DNA of 64,000 nt, from contig JADJQF010000021.1 of the NCBI GenBank assembly GCA_016712885.1, positions 31,359 through 95,358 of the forward strand, read 5' to 3'. Position 1 is the first letter of the stretch, and each line of letters begins with the position of its first letter. The position numbers and the translations under genes are program-made. The DNA is from Candidatus Flexicrinis proximus. GTDB taxonomy: Bacteria; Chloroflexota; Anaerolineae; Aggregatilineales; Phototrophicaceae. Below, piece by piece: positions 1 to 7,695 of this stretch. Under the pieces are notes generated by a model, which worked only from the letters and a program-made list of their open reading frames with translations, ran no database searches and had not been told where the DNA came from.

Positions 1-11
1 AGGAGGTTTAC

Positions 12-1610
12 ATGTTCGCGAAAAACATTGCTCACGCGCCGCCGGCACACCGTCGATTCCGCCTCTCGATCCTAATGCTGATCGCCTTGGTCGCTATGGC
101 CCTTCCAAGCAGCGCGCAACCGCTGACCTTACAATTCGGGGTCGGCGCGGTGGGGCAGATCGACGCCGCCGTACCTCTCTCATTATTTGTCTTTTCCGGA
201 CTTGAAGGCGAACTAGTTGCGGTAGAGATCTTCGGACTCACAGCCGGATTCACGCCCACCCTCACGCTTCTCAGCCCGTCACAGCAACCGATCGGCGCAC
301 CAACTGGAAGCGGAGGCGCTCTCTCGTTGGCGGCTGTACTGCCCGCGGACGGGAACTATTCTTTGCTGGTCGGCAGCCTGAACGGTCAGCCCGGCGAGTT
401 CGCCATCCGTCTGGACGGCGGTGTTACCGGACAAGCCTTCCCGATGCTGCCGGACGAGCAGCTTCGCGCTGAGGTCGTGCCGAACGGCGTGCCGCAGGTC
501 CTGACATTTGATGCCAGCCAGACCGGTTTTGTGCTGCAACTCGGCGACCCGTTTGCGACGGGTCCCACTCCCGACAACCTTCGCTTTGCCGCGCAGGTTG
601 TCGCCAGCAGCGGCGGCCTGCTCGCCCAGTTTGACGGTGTGTATGGCGCGCTGACGCTTGTTCCCGCCGGTTCCGGGCGCGTATACGTCGTTATTAGCGG
701 GGCATCGCCGGAAGATGGCGGCGGCCTCGATATCGTCCTTCGTTCGCCAGGCACGCTGTCCTCGACGAGTTCTTCGACGTCTTCCAGCACTACCTCCAGC
801 AGTTCGGACCCGGTAGCCACTCCAGAGGTTACCGGACCAGTGACAACCACCTCGTCAACGGGGGAATGCACGCTTATTGCCGGTCCGAACGGGGTAAATG
901 TGCGGGCGGGAGACAGCACGAACTTCGCACCGATCACCCAAATCGAGCCGAACGGCACACGTGCCGTGACCGGCCGAAATGCGAATAACTCATGGTTTAC
1001 GATCGACGTAAACGGCGCGGTTGGCTGGGTAGCGGCGCAAGTCGTCACACTCAATGGGAACTGTTCGAACCTGCAGGTATTGAGCGCGGGCAGCCCGCCG
1101 CCGCAGCCGACCAGCAGCAATCAGCAAGGGCCAACTGCAACGTCGACGGCGACAACCAGCAACAACCAGCAGCCCACACAGGAAAATACGCAGCCCGGAC
1201 CGACAGCTACCCCAAGCGCGACCCCGACGGCGACTACCGCTGCGCCCACGGCGCCCCCTGATAACACGACTCACCGTTTCGATGTTAACCGGAATTCTGG
1301 GGGTACGCTGAACGAGGTGATTTCGTATCCGGATGGCGATACGACCGATCGGATCGAGATGATTGTGGATCTGGGTCAGGTTGGTGGCGAGGCGACCCGC
1401 AACGTAACCCTGACACTGAACTGCAATGGCAACGGCACGCAGTTTGTACGCTTCACGCTCACCAGCCCCAACGCCCAGCGCTTCGGCTGTGGACAGAGCA
1501 TCACCGTGCGCTACAGCGCGCCGTTCTCCACTGGCTACTACTATGTTTTCATGGAGGATGGCGGGCCGGCGTATGTGAACTACACATTAGTGGCGTCCAC
1601 ACAGCCGTAA
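12..1610 (+). CDS. Secreted protein with bacterial SH3 domain and Thr/Pro-rich linker
   Basis: A perfect Shine-Dalgarno AGGAGG at positions 1-6 sits 5 nt before the ATG, so the gene is complete. The protein (532 aa) begins with a basic N-region and a hydrophobic stretch ending near SSAQP at about residue 35, a good signal peptide. Residues about 36-245 look like repeated beta-rich pre-peptidase-like modules. A Ser/Thr-rich linker follows, then an SH3-like domain at about 285-350 (motifs GVNVRAG, NNSWFTI, GWVAAQVV). A second long Thr/Pro/Gln/Asn-rich linker (about 360-420) leads to a C-terminal beta-rich domain containing two cysteines. Bacterial SH3 domains usually bind cell-wall or surface ligands, so an extracytoplasmic role is likely. 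No catalytic motif was seen; exact function unknown. Confidence 0.75.
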   Translation: MFAKNIAHAPPAHRRFRLSILMLIALVAMALPSSAQPLTLQFGVGAVGQIDAAVPLSLFVFSGLEGELVAVEIFGLTAGFTPTLTLLSPSQQPIGAPTGSGGALSLAAVLPADGNYSLLVGSLNGQPGEFAIRLDGGVTGQAFPMLPDEQLRAEVVPNGVPQVLTFDASQTGFVLQLGDPFATGPTPDNLRFAAQVVASSGGLLAQFDGVYGALTLVPAGSGRVYVVISGASPEDGGGLDIVLRSPGTLSSTSSSTSSSTTSSSSDPVATPEVTGPVTTTSSTGECTLIAGPNGVNVRAGDSTNFAPITQIEPNGTRAVTGRNANNSWFTIDVNGAVGWVAAQVVTLNGNCSNLQVLSAGSPPPQPTSSNQQGPTATSTATTSNNQQPTQENTQPGPTATPSATPTATTAAPTAPPDNTTHRFDVNRNSGGTLNEVISYPDGDTTDRIEMIVDLGQVGGEATRNVTLTLNCNGNGTQFVRFTLTSPNAQRFGCGQSITVRYSAPFSTGYYYVFMEDGGPAYVNYTLVASTQP

Positions 1611-1632
1611 CTCCACTCCAGTTTCCCCGGGG

Positions 1633-1669
1633 AGTGACATCTGGATCCAGAGATAGGCCAAATGTCACT
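1633..1669. terminator. Inverted repeat after the SH3 protein, possible weak terminator
   Basis: AGTGACAT (1633-1640) is exactly complementary to ATGTCACT (1662-1669), with a 21-nt loop, starting 23 nt after the stop codon of the SH3 protein. The arm is followed by TTTCC rather than a clean U-run, so it could equally be an operator for the small gene downstream. Confidence 0.3.
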
Positions 1670-1741
1670 TTCCGGTAAATGCGAAAACGGTGTATTGTTT
1701 AGGTGTCCGTGTAGTGCGCGCTAGGAGCGGAGGGTACAGCT

Positions 1742-1978
1742 ATGAGTGATGAACAACTGACGACCCAAGAACTCCAGATTGTTTATCAAAGCAATGAGAG
1801 TGTCCCGATTAACGGCCTTTACGAGGTCGTGCAGAGCAAGCCGGTCGAACGGCGGGTCAAGGAGACCGGGCCGCTGCCGCCTTACGAACCGACGAGCCTG
1901 CACCTGGTCGAAGGGGAGCTGTTTCCGAACGTAGAAGGCCGCTCGGTATGCTGGCGGCTGCTGCATATCGATCGGTAA
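1742..1978 (+). CDS. Small soluble protein of unknown function (78 aa)
   Basis: The ATG is preceded by GGAGGG with 7-nt spacing, and the codon pattern looks coding. The protein has no membrane segment and no cysteine cluster; there is a single Cys near the end. The C-terminal half (GLYEVV, then GELFPNVEGRSVCWRLL) is reminiscent of short proteins such as YjzC, in which a GxY motif precedes a 'gdxFPxxxxrxxxW' pattern. The resemblance is too weak for a name. It stands alone between the SH3 protein and the convergent pyrophosphatase gene. Confidence 0.6.
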   Translation: MSDEQLTTQELQIVYQSNESVPINGLYEVVQSKPVERRVKETGPLPPYEPTSLHLVEGELFPNVEGRSVCWRLLHIDR

Positions 1979-2128
1979 ATTCGCTCAGGTACCGGGACCT
2001 CCCGCCAGTGAATTCTGCTTCGAACATGACAGGCGTGACTCGTCCCTGTTGAGCGCAGGATGGATTTTGTTTGTGTGATTGTGTGATTAAGTAAGCCTAG
2101 ATAGTGCCAAGCCGTTTCCTGTAAACGA

Positions 2129-2156
2129 AAACCCCTCTCTGATCTGAGAGGGGTTT
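2129..2156. terminator. Bidirectional rho-independent terminator
   Basis: A perfect 11-bp stem, AAACCCCTCTC (2129-2139) with GAGAGGGGTTT (2146-2156), closes a 6-nt loop TGATCT. It lies 20 nt past the stop codon of the pyrophosphatase gene (- strand) and also downstream of the + strand small gene. A/T runs flank both arms, so it can serve both converging units. Confidence 0.85.
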
Positions 2157-2176
2157 CGCGTTGTGGTGGGAGCGGA

Positions 2177-4717
2177 TTACTTCTGACCCGCGTGGGCCAC
2201 TTCCTCAACCATGTGCGTTGTCTCGACGTCTTCCTGTTTGCTGCGCAGGATCACATAACCGATCAGACCCAACAGAGCAACCATGACGAGCTTGATCACG
2301 AGCGTGCTTTCGCCGTTGGCGGCGTTGGCCTCCATCGTGACAATCAGCGGCGCAGTGATCAGCGCGACGAGGTTGACGACCTTGATCATCGGGTTGAGCG
2401 CCGGACCCGCCGTATCTTTGAACGGATCGCCAACAGTGTCGCCGACGACGGTCGCTTTATGAGGTTCGCTACGCTTGCCGCCGTAGTTGCCTTCCTCGAT
2501 AAATTTCTTGGCGTTGTCCCATGCCCCACCGGCGTTGCTCATGAATACCGCCATGAGCTGGCCTGCGAGGATGATACCGGCCAGGAAACCGCCAAGCGCC
2601 GCGGCGCCCAGCAGGAAACCCAGCACTACCGGCGTCAGCACGGCGATCACGCCCAGCGGCAACAGCTCGCGCTGCGCGGCCTGGGTGCTGATGCTGACAG
2701 CTTCGGCGTAGTCTGGTGTCTTGGTGCCTTCCATGATGCCAGGGATACGCAGTTGGCGGCGAACAACGTTGATCATCTTGAACGCTGCGCGATTCACGGA
2801 GCGGATCAACAGCGAGCTCACCAGGAAGATCAGACCGCCGCCGATCAGGAAGCCGATAAACACCATCGGCGAAGCGATATTGATGCCGGTGGCGTAGAGA
2901 GTCTGGTTACGGTCAACGCCCAGACCGAGCTGCACAACGCGCGTATCGGTCAGGAACGAGCCAAAGAGCGAGACGGCCGCGATGACAGCCGAACCGATCG
3001 CAACGCCCTTAGTAATGGCCTTGGTGGTGTTGCCGACGGCGTCCAGCTGTTCGAGGATCTTGCCGCCTTCGCCGCCGCTCTCACCCGCCAGTTCGGCGAC
3101 GCCCTGAGCGTTGTCGCTGATCGGTCCGAAGGCGTCCATTGCCACGTTGTTGCCAGTCAGCGAAAGCATACCGATACCGGTCATCGCGACCAGGTAGAGG
3201 ACCTGCGTGAACTGATCGACGCCGCCAATCGGCGCAACCGCCGCGATGACGATGCTGCCGAGGATGCTCATGGCAATGACCACGATCGCCCAGGTGCTCG
3301 ATTCGAGTCCGGTCGCCAGACCACTCAGAATGACGGTCGCGGGGCCGGTCTGTGCATTACGGGCGATTTCCTTGACCGGCGGATGCTCGGTATCGGTGAA
3401 GTACGCCGTCACTTTGTCGATGACGATGGCGAGCAAAATACCGATTACAACCGCGGCAAACGGCTGCCAGAGAAGCGCGCCGCCATTGATGTTGTCGTCT
3501 TTCATGTAGGCCAGCGTGAACGCGCCGAACAGCACGGTGCTGAGGGCAGCTGCGCTGTAGAAACCGCGGGTGATGACCTTAAGCGCGTCCTTGCCGCCTT
3601 CGCTGCCCGTCGCATCCGACTTGACGAGGTATGTGCTGACGACCGACGAGAACACACCGATACCGCGAACGACCAGCGGGAAGATAATCCACATCGGGCT
3701 GCGGGTGACAGTCGAGAGGGCGAGACCGAGGATCAACGCCGAGACGATTGTGACTTCATAGCTCTCGAAGATGTCGGCAGCCATACCGGCGCAGTCGCCG
3801 ACGTTGTCGCCAACGAGGTCCGCGATGACTGCTGCGTTGCGCGGATCGTCTTCGGGCAGACCTGCCTCAACCTTACCAACCAGGTCGGCGCCGACGTCGG
3901 CAGCCTTGGTGAAGATACCGCCGCCGACACGCATAAAGAGCGCGAGCAGCGTGCCGCCGAAGCCGAAACCGAGCAGCACGTCAGGCGAGGCAATCCCGTA
4001 GATCAGGAAGATGATCGTGCCGCCGAACAGGCCGAGGCCATCGGTCAGCATACCGGTGATGGTGCCGGAGCGGTAGGCGATCCGCAGCGCGTCTTTGTAG
4101 CCACGCTTGGGGTCAACTGCCGCAGCAGCAACACGGACGTTGCCCTGAACGGCCATGTTCATACCGACGAAGCCGACCATCGCGCTGAATACCGCGCCCA
4201 TTAGGAAGGCAGCTGCACGGCCAATGGCCGTTTGCGAACGAGCAGAGTCGCAGGCCGGAAGCGCGCCCAAACCCTTCAGGCCAGCATTTACGATCAGGGC
4301 TTCTTCTTCAGCGATGACTGCATTGGTCTGCAGAAGCTCCAGATCAGCCGCAGCCAAACCGGCGTTCGAGGCCGCAACTTCGGCACGGATTCCTGCAGTA
4401 TCCACGCTCGCACGGGCGGTCTCTGCCAGTTCGGGGCAGTAGTGTTCAATGGCGTAGGGTGTCGGGTTGACGATGTATACGCTTAAGAACAGAACCACGA
4501 CCAGGCCAGCAATCAGAAAGACAATGATGCGAAACTGTGAGCGCAGATAGGCGTTTGCGCCCGTGCGGATGTAGTTCCACACTTCCTGCATCTTGGCGCT
4601 GCCCTTGGGTTCCGCCAGGATCTGCCTTACGAGGTACAGGGCGTAAAGCAGACCCAGAATCGCAATCCCAAGAACGATGTAGATAAGAGTGTTTTCAGTA
4701 GAATTCAGGCCACGCAT
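2177..4717 (-). CDS. hppA: Membrane H+-translocating pyrophosphatase (K+-independent type)
   Basis: Hydrolyses pyrophosphate and pumps protons across the cytoplasmic membrane. The family signature is clear: DVGADLVGKVE followed by LVGDNVGDCAGMAADIFE binds Mg-PPi, and the C-terminal half has VVGDTVGDPFKDTAGP. In GNTTKAITKG the residue after GNTT is Lys; Lys is typical of the K+-independent subfamily, where K+-dependent enzymes carry Ala. I chose the ATG at 4717 (846 aa) because GGAG lies 6 nt upstream; the more upstream ATGs at 4762 and 4729 have poorer context. About 15 membrane segments can be picked out. Unusual is an insert of about 80 residues after the second membrane helix (roughly residues 75-155), Ala/Glu-rich and with two Cys, which makes the protein longer than the usual 670-770 aa. 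Monocistronic, with a terminator at 2129-2156. Confidence 0.95.
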   Translation of the reverse strand: MRGLNSTENTLIYIVLGIAILGLLYALYLVRQILAEPKGSAKMQEVWNYIRTGANAYLRSQFRIIVFLIAGLVVVLFLSVYIVNPTPYAIEHYCPELAETARASVDTAGIRAEVAASNAGLAAADLELLQTNAVIAEEEALIVNAGLKGLGALPACDSARSQTAIGRAAAFLMGAVFSAMVGFVGMNMAVQGNVRVAAAAVDPKRGYKDALRIAYRSGTITGMLTDGLGLFGGTIIFLIYGIASPDVLLGFGFGGTLLALFMRVGGGIFTKAADVGADLVGKVEAGLPEDDPRNAAVIADLVGDNVGDCAGMAADIFESYEVTIVSALILGLALSTVTRSPMWIIFPLVVRGIGVFSSVVSTYLVKSDATGSEGGKDALKVITRGFYSAAALSTVLFGAFTLAYMKDDNINGGALLWQPFAAVVIGILLAIVIDKVTAYFTDTEHPPVKEIARNAQTGPATVILSGLATGLESSTWAIVVIAMSILGSIVIAAVAPIGGVDQFTQVLYLVAMTGIGMLSLTGNNVAMDAFGPISDNAQGVAELAGESGGEGGKILEQLDAVGNTTKAITKGVAIGSAVIAAVSLFGSFLTDTRVVQLGLGVDRNQTLYATGINIASPMVFIGFLIGGGLIFLVSSLLIRSVNRAAFKMINVVRRQLRIPGIMEGTKTPDYAEAVSISTQAAQRELLPLGVIAVLTPVVLGFLLGAAALGGFLAGIILAGQLMAVFMSNAGGAWDNAKKFIEEGNYGGKRSEPHKATVVGDTVGDPFKDTAGPALNPMIKVVNLVALITAPLIVTMEANAANGESTLVIKLVMVALLGLIGYVILRSKQEDVETTHMVEEVAHAGQK

Positions 4718-4854
4718 AGGCGTCTCCATATTGAGGTATGCAATTAACACGAAAAAACACACGCTCGGCGTGCGTTTTCACAACGGAAATAGTGTAACAC
4801 CACCGAGAAAACGTTACTAGTGGTTGTGCGAACTATATAAGGCCATCTATTGGT

Positions 4855-6072
4855 TCAATCCCCAATGTACCTGGCACGTGGACGGATCAGCCGGCCGTCG
4901 GAATACTGTTCAATCGCATGGGCAATCCAACCGGCGGCCCGGCCGAGGGCGAATAACGCGGCGCCAAGCTGAGCGGGCTGCTTCAGGGTATAGGTCAGTG
5001 ACGCCAGGGCGAAGTCGATGTTTGGCGCCGTTCCGGTGACAGCCGTGGCGGCGTCGGCAAGCGATTGGCACAGTTGAAACCGGGGCGAGCTGGCGAATTC
5101 CGCGCTGAATATGGACATGAGCGCGTTATAGCGTGGGTCACCGTCGGGATACAAGACATGGCCAAATCCGGGTATCGGCTCTCCACGCCGGACGCGGGCC
5201 AGCACGGTAGCGTCCGGCTGACCTAACGGCTCGGCTTCTTCGATCAACGCATGGACGCGAAGTACGGAACCGCCGTGTTTCGGCCCGCTCAGCGCTGCGA
5301 TAGCGGCGCTTACGACCGCGTAGGGATCAGCGCCCGTGCTGGCGACAACCCGCGCCGTGAAGGACGACGCGTTGAGTTCGTGGTCAGCACACAGGATCAA
5401 GACCGCATCAAACACAGCGGGGGATGCCTTGAATCGGGCCGCCAGCGCGGTGCTGATCGATGTTGCCGAGGGGTAATTCGCAATCGCGTCAGCGATCAGG
5501 CGGATGATCTGGCGGCCGGTCGCGGCGGTTCCCTGGACCGTTGTGTCATAGGCGCGCAAGTCGCTGGCAGCCGCACTGCCAACATTCGCCTGGAGTTGCG
5601 CTAAGGTCGGTATCGCCGCTGCCTCGTCGGGTTGACGTTTCAGCGTCCACAGCCCTGCGCTTTGCGCTTCTGGCCTGATCCCGGCGTCGCTGTCGAAGGG
5701 CAGGGCCTCCTGCGGCGCCGGCAGCCAGAGCAACTCCGCCACCTGCTCAAAGGTCGATGTTCTGGCAAGCGCCACGGCGTCGCGTCCGCGATAGAACAAC
5801 CGACCGCTTTCAATGCGTGTCAGCGCTGAGTTGAGCACAGGTATGCCCCAATCCAGCGCATCTTCAGCTGCCCTGGCAGGGTCGCGCCGATGTGATTTAC
5901 GGCGCATCAGAGCATAGACGTCTTCCGCGATGTACCGCCGCGAGCGCGGGTCCAGCCCCTCCTCCGGATCCACGCTACGGATCATGCCCCGGCTGACATA
6001 GGCATACAGGGTGGCTTCCTTGATCCCCAGAAGCTCTACGGCCTTCCTGCTGGACAGTGTTTCTCTCGCCAT
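4855..6072 (-). CDS. Citrate synthase family protein with N-terminal helix-turn-helix
   Basis: Condenses acetyl-CoA (or propionyl-CoA) with oxaloacetate. Catalytic residues appear in order: His in CADHELNASSFTARVVAS, His in IPGFGHVLYPDGDPRY, and Asp in NIDFALASLT. The first 55 or so residues form an excisionase/MerR-like helix-turn-helix (SSRKAVELLGIKEATLYAYV, then SRRYIAEDVYALMRRK). This fusion is seen in some actinobacterial and chloroflexal citrate synthase paralogues. At 405 aa the length fits that fusion. Whether it prefers acetyl-CoA or propionyl-CoA cannot be read from the sequence. It is transcribed divergently from the HMGL-like gene at 6174 across a 101-bp intergenic region, which suggests shared regulation, possibly by its own HTH. 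Confidence 0.88.
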   Translation of the reverse strand: MARETLSSRKAVELLGIKEATLYAYVSRGMIRSVDPEEGLDPRSRRYIAEDVYALMRRKSHRRDPARAAEDALDWGIPVLNSALTRIESGRLFYRGRDAVALARTSTFEQVAELLWLPAPQEALPFDSDAGIRPEAQSAGLWTLKRQPDEAAAIPTLAQLQANVGSAAASDLRAYDTTVQGTAATGRQIIRLIADAIANYPSATSISTALAARFKASPAVFDAVLILCADHELNASSFTARVVASTGADPYAVVSAAIAALSGPKHGGSVLRVHALIEEAEPLGQPDATVLARVRRGEPIPGFGHVLYPDGDPRYNALMSIFSAEFASSPRFQLCQSLADAATAVTGTAPNIDFALASLTYTLKQPAQLGAALFALGRAAGWIAHAIEQYSDGRLIRPRARYIGD

Positions 6073-6112
6073 AGCTCCGCACCTGCTCTATATATTGATT
6101 ACTGCATCAAGA

Positions 6113-6146
6113 TTGACAACATATACAGCCAAGTATACCGTTATAT
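6113..6146 (+). promoter_or_regulatory. Candidate promoter/operator in the divergent intergenic region
   Basis: TTGACA at 6113-6118 is followed by TATACC at 6134-6139 (15-bp spacing) and TTATAT at 6141-6146. A short imperfect dyad TATAC-AGCCAAG-TATAC overlaps it. The region is the only AT-rich segment between the two divergent genes. The spacing is not ideal for either -10 candidate, so the precise boxes are uncertain. Confidence 0.35.
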
Positions 6147-6173
6147 CAATGTATTGGCCATTGGACAAACCTC

Positions 6174-7484
6174 ATGATCCCGGAACCTGCGGCACCCGAG
6201 TACTTTCTCGACCAGTATCCTCGTGACCAATTTCCACAGTACACCTGGACAGAACGCCCTGCCCTGCTGCCGCGCGAAGCCTGGACGACCGAGACAACGC
6301 ACCGTGATGGACAGCAAGGCGGACTGCCGCTGACCGCGGAACAGAGCCTGCGGATTTACGACATCCTGTGTGCCTTCACTGGCGTCAGTGGCGCGATCAG
6401 ACAAGCCGAATTCTTCGTGTACCGGCCTTCGGATCGCGCGGCACTGGAAGGCGCACTTGAACGGTGGCACGGCGGTGCGCCGATAGAGCCAACGACCTGG
6501 ATTCGCGCTTCGGTCAAAGACGTCGAGCTGATCCGGACACTTGGCGTACGCGAGACAGGGATGCTGGCCTCTGCATCCGACTACCACACGTTCCACAAGT
6601 TCAAGCCCGGCGGGCGCAACCAGGCCGCCCAGACCTATCTTGACGCGGTGCGCGTCACCGTGAATGCAGGGATTCGTCCGCGAGTCCATCTGGAAGATGC
6701 AACCCGCGCGCCGATGGACTTCATCGCACCGTTCGTAAGTGCCGTGCAGGATATTTGCGCGCCTAGCGGTATGCGGCCCAAGTTCCGCGTGTGTGATACC
6801 ATGGGTCTAGGTCTCCCCTACGAAGACGTGCCGCTGCCGCGCAGCATCCCTCGCATGATCAAAGCGATGCGTGCGCTTGGGCTAGATGCCGAAGACCTCG
6901 AGTTCCATCCCCACAACGATACCGGATTGGTGACGGCAAACTGCCTGGCCGCGATCCGCGCCGGATGTGCCGCGATCAATGGGACGTCACTCGGGAAGGG
7001 AGAGCGGACGGGCAACGCGCCGCTGGAACAGGTCCTGCTGCACTTAATCGGCATGGGGTACTTTGGCGACGATCAGCCGGATTTCACGCAGCTAAACGAC
7101 CTGGCTGCGCTGTATGCCGATATGGGAGAGCCGCTGCCCGCGAAATACCCGCTTTATGGCCGCGACGCGCATCGCACGCGCGCCGGGGTTCACGCGGATG
7201 GATTGAATAAGTTCTGGTGGATGTACGCGCCGTTTAACGTGCCTGAGCTTCTGGGGCGACCGCTTGAAGTCTCCCTCACCAAAGACTCGGGCGTGGCAGG
7301 TGTGATCTTTCTGATCAAGCAGCATCTTGGTCAGGATCTGAGCAAAGACGATCCACTGGTCCAGGCCGTAACCACATGGCTGCTGGGGGAATTTGACGGC
7401 GGACGCCAAACCAGCGTCGAATGGGAGGAACTGGCCCCGAAAGTTGAGGAGCTGCGTTCGCTCGTCCAAGCACCAGCAAACTAA
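6174..7484 (+). CDS. HMGL-like (DRE-TIM metallolyase) carboxyltransferase/synthase family protein
   Basis: A TIM-barrel protein of the family that includes isopropylmalate, citramalate and homocitrate synthases and HMG-CoA lyase. Visible signatures are ETTHRDGQQGG near residue 40 (the family's xTTLRDGxQ metal/substrate site), RVHLEDATRAP, CDTMGLG, then FHPHNDTGLVTANCLAAIRAG with the metal-binding HxH (HPHND), and NGTSLGKGERTGNAPLEQ. At 436 aa it lacks a regulatory LeuA dimer domain. Substrate cannot be assigned. The position divergent from a citrate synthase suggests organic-acid or acyl-CoA metabolism. There is no strong ribosome-binding site before the ATG (only GGA 8 nt upstream). Confidence 0.8.
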   Translation: MIPEPAAPEYFLDQYPRDQFPQYTWTERPALLPREAWTTETTHRDGQQGGLPLTAEQSLRIYDILCAFTGVSGAIRQAEFFVYRPSDRAALEGALERWHGGAPIEPTTWIRASVKDVELIRTLGVRETGMLASASDYHTFHKFKPGGRNQAAQTYLDAVRVTVNAGIRPRVHLEDATRAPMDFIAPFVSAVQDICAPSGMRPKFRVCDTMGLGLPYEDVPLPRSIPRMIKAMRALGLDAEDLEFHPHNDTGLVTANCLAAIRAGCAAINGTSLGKGERTGNAPLEQVLLHLIGMGYFGDDQPDFTQLNDLAALYADMGEPLPAKYPLYGRDAHRTRAGVHADGLNKFWWMYAPFNVPELLGRPLEVSLTKDSGVAGVIFLIKQHLGQDLSKDDPLVQAVTTWLLGEFDGGRQTSVEWEELAPKVEELRSLVQAPAN

Positions 7485-7535
7485 ACGCTCAACGAGGACC
7501 AGACAATAAGCGCTAGAGGCCGCTATGAACTAGTT

Positions 7536-7655
7536 TGTGGAGGCGCTGCCTCCACACCTCCGCGAGGGACTTGCGCCCCTCGACCCCTCATCAGCGATTT
7601 TGCGGCGCTCACGCCACAAAATCGCTGCGGGAGGTGCAGGAGTGCAAACTCCTGC
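7536..7655. repeat. Folded intergenic repeat of nested hairpins
   Basis: At least three perfect or near-perfect hairpins lie in 120 bp. TGTGGAGGC/GCCTCCACA (7536-7556, 3-nt loop) is followed by a long arm CAGCGATTTTG (7592-7602) with CAAAATCGCTG (7617-7627), extended inwards by GGCG/CGCC around CTCA. The third is GCAGGAGT/ACTCCTGC (7636-7655). CACCTCC (7555-7561) also pairs with GGAGGTG (7630-7636), so the whole segment can fold as one multi-branched cruciform. It fills the space between two converging genes and contains no reading frame. It resembles REP/MITE-like dispersed repeats of large bacterial genomes. Confidence 0.7.
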
Positions 7656-7695
7656 CGGGGTGGAATAGGACTCCATCGAAAGTGCATAATACGCT

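Noticed and set aside
2192..4204. 670-codon open frame opposite the H+-pyrophosphatase
   Set aside because: It is the antisense shadow of a highly conserved GC-rich gene; its translation is rich in Asp, Arg, His and Gln with no domain, and it has no ribosome-binding site.
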